A DNA stretch of 53,643 bases. Origin: an uncultured Alphaproteobacteria bacterium (lineage in GTDB: Bacteria; Pseudomonadota; Alphaproteobacteria; Caulobacterales; Caulobacteraceae). Location: positions 1-53,643 of the forward strand of contig CAIVVM010000012.1 of NCBI GenBank assembly GCA_903909375.1. The letters are read 5' to 3'. Both the position numbers and the translations under genes were made by a program. Below are positions 44,258 through 52,986 of the stretch, in pieces; within the stretch, counting starts at the first letter, position 1; every line of letters starts with the position of its first letter. The notes under the pieces are model-generated. The model was not told the origin of the DNA. It saw only the letters and a program-made list of their open reading frames with translations, and did no database searches.

Positions 44258-44650
44258 ATGAAGTCCCTGCTTTTCCCGAGCCTCGCAACGGTCCTGGCCC
44301 TGGCGGGGGCCGCACAGGCGGGAACGCCGGCCTTGCAGCCTGACCTGATGGCCGCCGTCCGCGCCAAGGCGCCCGGGCCGATCATGACCCCGAAGCCTGC
44401 CACCGGTCTGGACATGTCAAGCCGGTATGCCCGCTTTGACGTCGCCTACGCCCACGCCGGACCCGCGCGGATTCCCGGCGTCGCCCGCACCTCGGTTGAT
44501 CGGTCCCTGGCGTCCGAAGACGTCACCGGCTCCCTTGGGTTTCTGTGCGGCCTGGAACCTGGCGCGGGCAAACAGGGCGCCGCCGCCATCCGGGGTTACG
44601 ATCCCACAGGCCGGTTCGTGGGCGCCAAGCTGAAGATCGCGCTCAGATAG
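44258..44650 (+). CDS. Small secreted hypothetical protein
   Basis: This 130-residue protein starts with a clear signal peptide (1-21, ending AQAG) and continues with a Pro/Ala-rich then mixed region ending in 'GRFVGAKLKIALR', which looks like a beta strand. GGAG stands about 8 bases before the ATG. I do not recognise the family. It may be an envelope or periplasmic protein. It is divergent from the secreted protein at 42976, with 187 bases between them in which I see no further gene. Confidence 0.7.
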   Translation: MKSLLFPSLATVLALAGAAQAGTPALQPDLMAAVRAKAPGPIMTPKPATGLDMSSRYARFDVAYAHAGPARIPGVARTSVDRSLASEDVTGSLGFLCGLEPGAGKQGAAAIRGYDPTGRFVGAKLKIALR

Positions 44651-44793
44651 CCGAACCGCTGACTGCAGCGGACAACGGGCCTCGGGTCCTGTTCAGGCAA
44701 CCCTAACGGCGCCGACGGCTTTACGGCGAGCGGCCAAGGCCGTACCGACCACATTGCTCCCAACGCGATCCGTTGCTGAAAAGGCTGCCCCGA

Positions 44794-45723
<930 letters not shown>

Positions 45724-45796
45724 AGTCTGACGCCGCGCGCTTGAGCCCACGAGGCGACGTGATACGAAACACTTCCGACTGGTTCAGGAACAACCC

Positions 45797-46393
45797 ATGC
45801 AGCTGTTCTACTCCCCGACTTCGCCCTATGCCCGCAAGGTCAGGATCGTAATGCTGGAACGCGGCCTGGACGCGGGAGTCGAGGTGGTCGGCGTCACGCC
45901 TTTCGAGAACCCGGTACTGGCTGCCGCCAATCCCTTGAGCAAAATTCCGGCGCTGGTGCTGGAGAGTGGTCAAGCCCTCTACGACAGCCCGGTGATCTGC
46001 GAATATCTCGACAGCATGGGCGCGGCGCAGCGGCTGATCCCGGAAAACGGCGATACCCGGTGGGCGACACTGCGGCTGCAGGCCCTGGCCGATGGTGTGC
46101 TGGACGCCGCCTTCAGTATGGTGATGGAACGACGCCGCCCCGAGTCCGAACAATCGCAGGAATGGCTGGGGCGCTGGGAGGCCTCCATCCTGCGCGCGAT
46201 CGCCGCCGCAGATCTCGAACCCGCGACACGGACAGGCGCCCTGAACCTGGGGCAGATCAGTCTGGCCTGCGCGCTGGGCTACCTGGATTTCCGGCACGCC
46301 ACCATCGGCTGGCAGGGTGTCGCGCCGGGACTGGTGGGATGGTTCGAGGACTGGAAAAGCCAGCCAAGTTTTGCGGCGACCACGCCGCCCTGA
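45797..46393 (+). CDS. Glutathione S-transferase family protein
   Basis: This 198-residue GST has an N-terminal thioredoxin-fold domain 'MQLFYSPTSPYARKVRIVMLERGLD', then 'NPLSKIPALVLESGQALYDSPVICEYLD' with the conserved cis-Pro and the Glu/Ser glutathione site (DSPVI). A helical C-terminal domain follows from ~85. It resembles YibF/YfcG-like proteobacterial GSTs. The substrate is unknown. It sits 46 bases before the gamma-glutamyltransferase gene, so a shared role in glutathione metabolism is possible but not shown. Confidence 0.92.
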   Translation: MQLFYSPTSPYARKVRIVMLERGLDAGVEVVGVTPFENPVLAAANPLSKIPALVLESGQALYDSPVICEYLDSMGAAQRLIPENGDTRWATLRLQALADGVLDAAFSMVMERRRPESEQSQEWLGRWEASILRAIAAADLEPATRTGALNLGQISLACALGYLDFRHATIGWQGVAPGLVGWFEDWKSQPSFAATTPP

Positions 46394-46439
46394 AACCTGC
46401 CAGTCACGCCGCCACACCCACCCTGTCCGGAGCCCGTCC

Positions 46440-48203
46440 ATGCGTCGCCGCACTTTCCTGGCCACCCTTCCCGCCGCTGCGGTCGCAGGCAAGGCCTTCG
46501 CCTCGTCCCGCTCGGAAAACCCCAACCGCAACCGGCCCGACGTGCGGCCGGGCGATCGGGTCGACGGCGCCAACTTTGCGGGCCGCTCCGCCGCCTGGGG
46601 CCTGCATGGCGCGGCGGCTACGGCTCATCCCTTGGCCACATTAGCGGCGATCGAGATGCTCAAGGCGGGCGGCTCGGCGGTGGATGCAGCGATTGCAGCC
46701 AATGCCGTGCTGGGGTTCGGCGAGCCCATCGCCTGCGGGATCGGCGGCGACGCCTTCGCCCTCCTGTGGGATCCGAAGGCCAAAAAGGTGGTGGGCCTGA
46801 ACGGTTCCGGCCGCAGTCCCCGCGCCCTGACCCTGGAGACCCAGCGGGCGCGGGCGAAGGACGGCCACATCGCTTCCCATGGCGTCACGACGGTCAGCGT
46901 GCCCGGCGCCGTCGACGCCTGGTGGAGCCTGCACCAGCGCTACGGCAAGCTTCCCTGGAAAGACCTTTTCCAGCCGGCGATCCGTCACTGCGAGGAGGGT
47001 GCGCCGACGATCCAGCAGACAGCCTTCTACGTCGGCATTTCCCACCGCAACTTCACCCGCCCGACGGCCGGTATCGAGGAAGTAGAGAACTTCAAGGCCC
47101 TCTGGGCGCCCAATGGCAAGACCCCGCGAGAAGGCGAGATCTTTCGCAATCCGGAGCTGGGACGCACCTATCGCCTGATCGCCGAGGGCGGCGGACGCGC
47201 CTACTACGAGGGTGAGATCGCCGAGGCCATCGAGCGCTACTTCAAGCGCATCGGCGGCTGGATGACCCGCGCCGACCTCGCCGCCCACAAGAGCGAATGG
47301 GTCGAGCCCCGGTCGGTGAACTACCGCGGCGTCGATGTCTGGGGCCTTCCACCGAACAGTCAGGGCTTTGTCACCCTGCAGATGCTGAACATCCTGGCCG
47401 AGTTTGACTTGGGGGCCATGGGCTTCCAGTCGGCGGCCGCGATCCATCACGGCGTGGAGGCCAAGCGTCTGGCCTTCGAGGATCGCGCCCGGTTCTACGC
47501 CGACCCGACCTTCTACAAGTCCCCGATCGACTGGCTTCTGTCCAAGGAGTACGCCCGCGAACGCGCCGCCCTGATCCGGCCCGATCGCATCAGCCCCCGC
47601 GTCTATTTCGGCAAGGCGCCCGGCCAGGGCGACACCACCTATCTCACTACGTCGGACGCCGACGGCATGATGGTGTCCCTGATCCAGTCCAACTATCGCG
47701 GGATGGGTTCCGGCCTGATGCCCGACGGGCTGGGCTTCATGTTCCAGAACCGGGGCGAGGCGTTTGCGCTGACCGATGGCCACCCCAATGTCTATGCGCC
47801 GGGCAAGCGCCCCTTCCAGACCATCATTCCAGGCTTCGCCACCGAGGCTGGCCACCCGCTGCTGAGCTTCGGCGTCATGGGCGGGGACATGCAGCCGCAG
47901 GGCCAGTCGCAGATCATTTCAAATCTCGTGGATTTCGGCCTGGGGCTACAGGAGGCTGGCGACAGTCCGCGCTGGCATCACAACGGCGGCATGGAACCCA
48001 CAGGGGAGGACCTGGGCGCGATCGGCGACCTCAATCTGGAAACTGGAGTCCCGGAAGCGACCAGGGGCGAACTCGCGAGAATCGGCTGGGTGCTGAAGCC
48101 GTCGCCCGGCGGCTACGGCGGCTACCAGGCTATCCGCGCCTGGCCGGGCCGCTATGAAGCCGCCACGGAGATGCGCAAGGACGGCGTGGCGCTGGCGTAC
48201 TGA
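46440..48203 (+). CDS. ggt: Gamma-glutamyltransferase, Tat-exported
   Basis: This 587-residue NTN hydrolase cleaves gamma-glutamyl bonds, e.g. of glutathione, and matures by self-cleavage. The N-terminus 'MRRRTFLATL' followed by an Ala-rich stretch to 'AFA' is a twin-arginine signal. 'HPLATLAAIEMLKAGGSAVDAAIAANAVLG' is the family's start, and the nucleophile is probably T399 in 'GQGDTTYLTTSDADG'. The usual GGT has H after TT; here it is Tyr, as in several bacterial paralogues. 'GVMGGDMQPQGQSQIISNLVDFGLG' closes the active site. ATG 46440 is used because it begins the Tat signal. Confidence 0.93.
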   Translation: MRRRTFLATLPAAAVAGKAFASSRSENPNRNRPDVRPGDRVDGANFAGRSAAWGLHGAAATAHPLATLAAIEMLKAGGSAVDAAIAANAVLGFGEPIACGIGGDAFALLWDPKAKKVVGLNGSGRSPRALTLETQRARAKDGHIASHGVTTVSVPGAVDAWWSLHQRYGKLPWKDLFQPAIRHCEEGAPTIQQTAFYVGISHRNFTRPTAGIEEVENFKALWAPNGKTPREGEIFRNPELGRTYRLIAEGGGRAYYEGEIAEAIERYFKRIGGWMTRADLAAHKSEWVEPRSVNYRGVDVWGLPPNSQGFVTLQMLNILAEFDLGAMGFQSAAAIHHGVEAKRLAFEDRARFYADPTFYKSPIDWLLSKEYARERAALIRPDRISPRVYFGKAPGQGDTTYLTTSDADGMMVSLIQSNYRGMGSGLMPDGLGFMFQNRGEAFALTDGHPNVYAPGKRPFQTIIPGFATEAGHPLLSFGVMGGDMQPQGQSQIISNLVDFGLGLQEAGDSPRWHHNGGMEPTGEDLGAIGDLNLETGVPEATRGELARIGWVLKPSPGGYGGYQAIRAWPGRYEAATEMRKDGVALAY

Positions 48204-48226
48204 CGACGGGCGGCTGCCGGTTTGGT

Positions 48227-48892
48227 TCAGACCGACGCCGGCACACCCCAGGCCGCTACAAAGCCGGTGACCAGATGCTCCACCAGTTCGTCCGCCACGC
48301 CGGGGCGGACCCGCTGGCCGCCCAGTTCACCCTGATGCAGCATGAAAAGCACCACCGGCGAAATCAGGCCGAGCGCGGCGTGGCGCACGTTCACGGGCCT
48401 CAGTTCGCCCCGGTCGATATGCGCCTGCAGCCGTAGCTCGAAGGCCTGCAGCGCCGGCTCGAGTATGGTCTGCAGATAGTGTGGCCCCAGCGTCCGGTGC
48501 AGAAGACCTTCCGTCAGGCCGATCGCGTGGAACCCGCCCACAGCGAACAGGTGGCCCTGTACGATCTGCATCAGGCCGCTCCGCAGCGAGGGCTCCAGTG
48601 GTCCGTCCGCGCGCGCCGCCAGCGCGAGAAACGGCGCGCCCCGGGCATGCGCATCGGCCAGCACCGCGCTGACCACCCCCTCGCGATCGCCGAAATAGTG
48701 ACGAAGGGTCGGCACAGAAACCTCGGCGGCCATCGCCAGCTCGCGCATGGACGGCCGGTCAGGTTGCTTGAATCGCTGCACGATGCGGCCCAGCAGTTGG
48801 CGGCGCTTGCCGTCATACTCGGCCCGCCGGGGCCGGGGGCGCACCAGTTTCGAGGCCCGCTGTGGGCGAACGGATGACGACGTCTCCGACAA
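48227..48892 (-). CDS. TetR family transcriptional regulator
   Basis: This protein of about 221 residues has an N-terminal Arg-rich arm followed by a TetR helix-turn-helix ('RPSMRELAMAAEVSVPTLRHYFGDREGVVSAVLADA', residues ~45-80) and an all-helical ligand domain. The open frame begins with TTG 48892; a GTG a few codons in is another possibility, so the start is uncertain. It converges with ggt and is divergent from the fasciclin gene. Near-palindromic sites in the intervening region are candidate operators. Confidence 0.88.
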   Translation of the reverse strand: MSETSSSVRPQRASKLVRPRPRRAEYDGKRRQLLGRIVQRFKQPDRPSMRELAMAAEVSVPTLRHYFGDREGVVSAVLADAHARGAPFLALAARADGPLEPSLRSGLMQIVQGHLFAVGGFHAIGLTEGLLHRTLGPHYLQTILEPALQAFELRLQAHIDRGELRPVNVRHAALGLISPVVLFMLHQGELGGQRVRPGVADELVEHLVTGFVAAWGVPASV

Positions 48893-49009
48893 ATCTCAGT
48901 CCCTGGCCCCATGGCCGAATTCGTGACGCGACACCCTAGCACAGCGCAGATGCACGGGTCCTGGGAGATACGGACCACACATCGAATGGCGATAGAATGT
49001 GACGAATAT

Positions 49010-49027
49010 GTATCTCAGTTGGGATAC
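49010..49027. promoter_or_regulatory. Near-palindromic 18-mer, candidate operator 1
   Basis: GTATCTCAGTTGGGATAC is a palindrome with one mismatched pair. It lies 118 bases upstream of the tetR start and 135 before the fasciclin ATG. A related copy is at 49107-49124. Confidence 0.5.
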
Positions 49028-49106
49028 TGATATGGAAGCACAACCCCTGACCGTGGCTAAGGAATCGGAAAAAACGACCCGCGCCTTGCGATCTTGCCAA
49101 TTATTC

Positions 49107-49124
49107 TTATCTCAACCGGGATAC
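49107..49124. promoter_or_regulatory. Near-palindromic 18-mer, candidate operator 2
   Basis: TTATCTCAACCGGGATAC matches operator 1 at most positions (TATCTCA...GGGATAC conserved), 97 bases further on. It is 37 bases before the fasciclin ATG, a promoter-proximal position. Confidence 0.5.
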
Positions 49125-49161
49125 CAAAAGCCAACAACCATCGACCAAAGGAAGCCGACCC

Positions 49162-49671
49162 ATGATAAAGAGCCTGACCACTGCCGCCGCCCTCGCGCTG
49201 GCCACCTTCGCGTTCTCGCCGGCCTATGCCGCAGACGCCCATGACCATGCCGCAAAGGGCGACATCGTCGCCGTGGCCTCCGGCGCCGGACAGTTCAAGA
49301 CCCTGCTGGCTGCCGCTACTGCTGCGGGCCTCGTGTCCACCCTGAAGTCGCCGGGCCCCTTTACGGTGTTCGCGCCCACGGACGCGGCATTCGCGGCCCT
49401 GCCCGCCGGCACGGTCGACACGCTTCTGAAGCCGGAAAACAAGGCTCAGCTGGCTTCTATCCTCACCTATCACGTGGTCGCCGGCCGCACGCTGTCGCCC
49501 GCCCTGGCCGGCAAGCAGCTGACCGTCACCACAGTTCAGGGCGGCGCGCTGGCCATCGACGGCCGCAACGGCGTCACCGTCAATGGCGCCAAGGTCGTCT
49601 CCGCTGACGTCGCCGCCTCCAACGGCGTCATCCACGTAATCGATAAGGTTCTCCTCCCGCCTGCGAAATAA
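49162..49671 (+). CDS. Secreted fasciclin (FAS1) domain protein
   Basis: This 169-residue protein has a signal peptide at 1-23 (ending AYA), a short His-containing linker, then a single FAS1 domain: '[18 protein letters not shown]', '[17 protein letters not shown]' (H1 motif), '[13 protein letters not shown]', and '[16 protein letters not shown]' (H2 motif). Such one-domain fasciclins are common secreted adhesion or stress proteins in alphaproteobacteria. GGAAG eight bases before the ATG supports the start. It is followed by a strong terminator, so it is probably monocistronic. Confidence 0.95.
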   Translation: MIKSLTTAAALALATFAFSPAYAADAHDHAAKGDIVAVASGAGQFKTLLAAATAAGLVSTLKSPGPFTVFAPTDAAFAALPAGTVDTLLKPENKAQLASILTYHVVAGRTLSPALAGKQLTVTTVQGGALAIDGRNGVTVNGAKVVSADVAASNGVIHVIDKVLLPPAK

Positions 49672-49711
49672 CGCGGCGGTAGGCGGCGCGGCCCACTACG
49701 CGCCGCTGCGC

Positions 49712-49748
49712 GCCGGCTGGTTCCCCACGGACCAGCCGGCGTTTTCTT
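49712..49748 (+). terminator. Rho-independent terminator after the fasciclin gene
   Basis: GCCGGCTGGT (49712-49721) pairs perfectly with ACCAGCCGGC (49731-49740) across a 9-base loop, followed by GTTTTCTT. This is the clearest intrinsic terminator in the window. It sits 41 bases after the fasciclin stop. Confidence 0.9.
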
Positions 49749-49928
49749 GCGCGGGATCCGGCGGCGGGCCACGCTCACCGCTGCAGTGGTCTTAGCCCTG
49801 TTCGCGCGTCAGGTACTGATGCGCACGGGACATCGACCCTGACCAAGATATGTCTGGTGCAGTCCGCCGAAGCGAGCATCTCCGCTTCAACGCCTATGAC
49901 GAGAGATTGGGCCGCACGTTTGCGCCAT

Positions 49929-50828
49929 CTAAACGCCTACCGGCTCCACCAGCCCCCGAGCCCGCGCCTCGGCGGCGGAGAAATAGACAAATCCCTCGCC
50001 CCAGTCGTGGGCCACCACGCCAGCGGGGGCGAGCGCACCCTCACCGCACAGAAACTCGAGTTCCTGTCCGGTCAGCACGCCCCACTCGGCGAACGCTTCC
50101 TGCGGGGTGGGGTCCTTTCGCGGATGGGCGGTGACGCCGGGTTCAGCGGCCTCCAGGCCGGCTTCGTACTCCTCGTAGCGCACCCAGCCGGCCACGGTAT
50201 GTTCGCCGCCTGAGCCCCTGAAGATCAGCGTCGGCAGGGCGTAGCGGTCATGGCCTTCGGAGTGTTTCAGCTCCCCGTTCATCGGGCTGTCGTGCTTCAG
50301 GTTGCGCACCCAGTCATTGGGCTCACGGGTCTCCTGCCAGTCGGCGCGGTAGGCGGCGGCGACCTCGGGCAGGTCATAGTCGGCCAGCCAGCGGGCGACA
50401 TCGAGGCCCGGCACGCCCGCGCAGGCCGCGGCGAACTCTTCCGTGGTCTGAGGGCCGATGCCGAAGACGAATATCTGTTCGCGGAAGCGTCGCAGCACCG
50501 CCTCGCCCACAGCCTGGCCCTGACGCTCGGCGGCCTTGACCGCCTGGCCCAGCGGGTCGGTGGATTGCAGCATCAGATGCATGGGGTTGGGATAGGGCAT
50601 GCCGGTCAGGCGCCAGACCCGCTTCCAGTAGTCGCGCATGGGCTCGGCGGCGCGCACGCGGTCCCAGCCAGCCTTACCCTTCGATGAGTCGCCGATCAGG
50701 CCGCCCTGCACCTTGCGCCAGTCGAGGTGCTGGCCAAACCGCCATTGCAGGCGGCGCAGCTGCGGCTCGGCGCCCCAGGCGGTGGAGCAGACGGCGTCTG
50801 TGTATTCGACCACTTCAACGCGGTCCAT
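49929..50828 (-). CDS. DsbA-family (YjbH/FrnE-like) thioredoxin-fold protein
   Basis: This 299-residue protein starts MDRVEVVEYTDAVCSTAWGAEP, the position where DsbA-type proteins carry CxxC; here it reads C-S-T-A, with only one cysteine. The helical insertion (about 75-180) and the segment around 'HDRYALPTLIFRGSGGE', with its conserved cis-Pro, fit the family. It has an extra C-terminal region of about 70 residues. There is no signal peptide, so it should be cytoplasmic, like YjbH/SpxH, a ClpXP adaptor, or FrnE. GGGAGG ahead of ATG 50828 fixes the start. Confidence 0.75.
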   Translation of the reverse strand: MDRVEVVEYTDAVCSTAWGAEPQLRRLQWRFGQHLDWRKVQGGLIGDSSKGKAGWDRVRAAEPMRDYWKRVWRLTGMPYPNPMHLMLQSTDPLGQAVKAAERQGQAVGEAVLRRFREQIFVFGIGPQTTEEFAAACAGVPGLDVARWLADYDLPEVAAAYRADWQETREPNDWVRNLKHDSPMNGELKHSEGHDRYALPTLIFRGSGGEHTVAGWVRYEEYEAGLEAAEPGVTAHPRKDPTPQEAFAEWGVLTGQELEFLCGEGALAPAGVVAHDWGEGFVYFSAAEARARGLVEPVGV

Positions 50829-50938
50829 GCGGCGATCCTCCCTTTTGTTGGTCGCAATCCTCCGCCCGTAGAGACAGGAAGTCGAGCCCCCGGTATTCAG
50901 GCCGTCCCAGCTGTTGGCGACGAAGGTTTCCGTCCTCC

Positions 50939-52480
50939 ATGTCCGATCCGCCCGGCCCCGACGACCCGGCCTTCGCCGCCACCTATCGGGCGATGATCGA
51001 GCACGATCGTGAACGGGCGGTGGCCGAACTGGAGGCGCTGGTGGCGGCCAAGCCCACATGTGCTCCGGCCTGGGCGATGTTGATGCTGGCCCATCACCGG
51101 CGTCTGGACTTCGTATCGGGGACAGCGGCCACCGAAGCCCTGCTTGCCCTGGACCCCACCCATCACGAAGGCCTGCAACAGCTCGCGTTCAACCTGACGT
51201 CGTGCGGGACCTATGGGCGAGCAGTGACGGCCTATCGCCGGGCCCACGCGGTCACCCGTTCGCCGCTGTCTGCCTATATGGTGGCGGTGTTGCTCCACCG
51301 TCTTGGCCGTCTGGAGGAGGCCGCTCAGGCCTATGGCGCAATCCTGGCCGCCAGCGACCCGGCCGGCCTGGAGGTCCTGGGCATCCTGCGCGGGGTGATG
51401 AACCTGTTGCGCGATCAGGGCCAGCCGCTGGCGGCCGACCGCTTCGCCCACATGCTGAATCTGAGATACCGCCAGAACCCGGTGCTGGTGTCGTCCTTCC
51501 TGGTGGACCGCGACCAGTCGAGTCCGTTCCACGAATGGCTGGGTCTGGTGGACAAGGCGACGCTTGGGGCCGTGCTGCGCCGGGGCCTGGCAGCGGAGCC
51601 AGGCGTGGCGCGCGTACCGGAGACGTTCAACCTGCCGGCCGAGCGGGACGCGCTGATGCGGTATGCCGCCAGCGAGCCGGACACACTCTACATCGTCAAG
51701 CCTGCGCGGGGCTCCGGCGGTCAGGGCATCCATGTCACTGGCGACGTAACAGCACTGGCCGGGCTGAGCGACGTGGTGGTCCAGCGCTATATCTCCAACC
51801 CCTGGCTGATCGACGGCTGCAAGGGCCACCTGCGCATCTATGCCCTGATCACCCAGGCGGCGCCGCTCAGGGCGTACATCTACCGCGAAGGTATCGTGCG
51901 GATCGCGCCGGAGCCCTACGACCTATCGCCGGACCGGCTGGCCGACGTGGCGATGCACGTCACGAACACGGCGCTGCATCTGGATCATCCCGGCCTGATG
52001 ATCAGCCAAGATGAAACCCGCGACGACGAGGGCGCCATCCGGAGTCTCTCCGCCCTGCTGCGCCGGATGGCCGCCGAGGGCTACGATCCCGACGTCGTTT
52101 TCGGCGAGATCCGCAGTCTGGTGGCCTGGTTCCTGCGCCAGCTGGAGCGCGAAGGCTTCTTCGCGCGGCAGGCGGCCCTGGGTTCGACGCGATCATTTGG
52201 CCCCAAACTGATCGGCTTCGACATCCTGCTGGACGCCGATGGCCACCCCTGGCTGATCGAACTCCAGTCCAACCCGGCCGCGAAGGGCGCCCCGCTGGTC
52301 AACAAGATCAACGCTGAGATGTTCGCCAACATCTTTCGGATGAGCGTCGGCGTCCTGGCCGAGGACAGCCTGTCGGACGCCGATCTCGCGGCGCTGCGCT
52401 CGGATCCCGCGGCCCTGGCCGCTGCGGAACTGGCCCACGAGACGCGCCGCAGTGCGCTGTTTTCGTCGCTTTGGGACTAG
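50939..52480 (+). CDS. TPR protein with tubulin-tyrosine-ligase-like ATP-grasp domain
   Basis: In this 513-residue protein, residues ~25-185 hold TPR-like helical repeats ('AVAELEALVAAKPTCAPAWAMLML', 'ALLALDPTHHEGLQQLAFNL', 'YGRAVTAYRRAH', 'LGRLEEAAQAYGAIL'). Residues ~250-455 match the TTL/TTLL ATP-grasp fold: 'YIVKPARGSGGQGIHV' (K254, glycine loop), 'VVQRYISNPWLIDGCKGHLRIYALIT', 'HVTNTALH', and 'GFDILLDADGHPWLIELQSNP' (D428, E441, N445, metal ligands). It should ligate an amino acid or similar group to a carboxylate; bacteria lack tubulin of this kind, so the substrate is unknown. ATG 50939 is used. Its promoter region is shared with the divergent DsbA-like gene. Confidence 0.85.
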   Translation: MSDPPGPDDPAFAATYRAMIEHDRERAVAELEALVAAKPTCAPAWAMLMLAHHRRLDFVSGTAATEALLALDPTHHEGLQQLAFNLTSCGTYGRAVTAYRRAHAVTRSPLSAYMVAVLLHRLGRLEEAAQAYGAILAASDPAGLEVLGILRGVMNLLRDQGQPLAADRFAHMLNLRYRQNPVLVSSFLVDRDQSSPFHEWLGLVDKATLGAVLRRGLAAEPGVARVPETFNLPAERDALMRYAASEPDTLYIVKPARGSGGQGIHVTGDVTALAGLSDVVVQRYISNPWLIDGCKGHLRIYALITQAAPLRAYIYREGIVRIAPEPYDLSPDRLADVAMHVTNTALHLDHPGLMISQDETRDDEGAIRSLSALLRRMAAEGYDPDVVFGEIRSLVAWFLRQLEREGFFARQAALGSTRSFGPKLIGFDILLDADGHPWLIELQSNPAAKGAPLVNKINAEMFANIFRMSVGVLAEDSLSDADLAALRSDPAALAAAELAHETRRSALFSSLWD

Positions 52481-52574
52481 CAGCTGTCGACAAGCGCTTC
52501 GGTCTCGGCTTTGTTGCGCGCCGAGCCGATACAAGAGCCAAACAAACCGATTGTTCGAAGGGATGGAGCTGCCG

Positions 52575-52982
52575 ATGCCGCCACGCATATTGCCTGAACC
52601 CACGCCGGAAACGCGGCATTTCTGGGAAGGCGCCCTCAAGGGCGAACTGCTCCTGCAAAGAGACCGCCAAACGGGCGAGGTCTATTTCCCGCCGCGTCCC
52701 TTCTGTCCCGGAACCGGCTCGCGCGACGTCGAGGTGTTCAAGGCCTCGGGCAAGGCCGTGCTTTGGTCCTACGTGATCAATCACCGTCCGCGCCCCGACA
52801 TGGGGACCGAGCCCTACGCCATTGCGGTCGTGAAGCTGGAAGAAGGCCCGCAGATGATGACCAATATCGTGGGCTGCCCGCAGACCCCCGAAGCCCTGCA
52901 ACTGGACATGCCGCTGGAAGTCACCTTCGAGAAGATGAGCGACACCATCGCCCTGCCGTTCTTCAAGCCGGCCGGAGCCTGA
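52575..52982 (+). CDS. DUF35 OB-fold protein with degenerate zinc ribbon
   Basis: This 135-residue protein of the Zn-ribbon/OB-fold acyl-CoA-associated family (DUF35, as in ChsH2 and thiolase partners) has 'TRHFWEGALKGELLLQ', 'PPRPFCPGTGSRDVEVFKASGKAVLWSYVIN' and 'PYAIAVVKLEEGPQMMTNIVG'. The usual two CxxC pairs are lost: the first position reads R-Q-T-G and the second C-P-G-T. GGAG six bases before ATG 52575 selects that start. It is followed four bases later by the thiolase gene, the standard DUF35-thiolase pair. Confidence 0.9.
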   Translation: MPPRILPEPTPETRHFWEGALKGELLLQRDRQTGEVYFPPRPFCPGTGSRDVEVFKASGKAVLWSYVINHRPRPDMGTEPYAIAVVKLEEGPQMMTNIVGCPQTPEALQLDMPLEVTFEKMSDTIALPFFKPAGA

Positions 52983-52986
52983 TCGC

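Noticed and set aside
46641..47855. Minus-strand open frame (404 codons) opposite the gamma-glutamyltransferase
   Set aside because: Antisense of a clear GGT; no recognisable domain or ribosome site.
48999..49244. Plus-strand open frame of 81 codons before the fasciclin gene
   Set aside because: It overlaps the fasciclin start out of frame and runs through the operator-like repeats; the composition is not protein-like.
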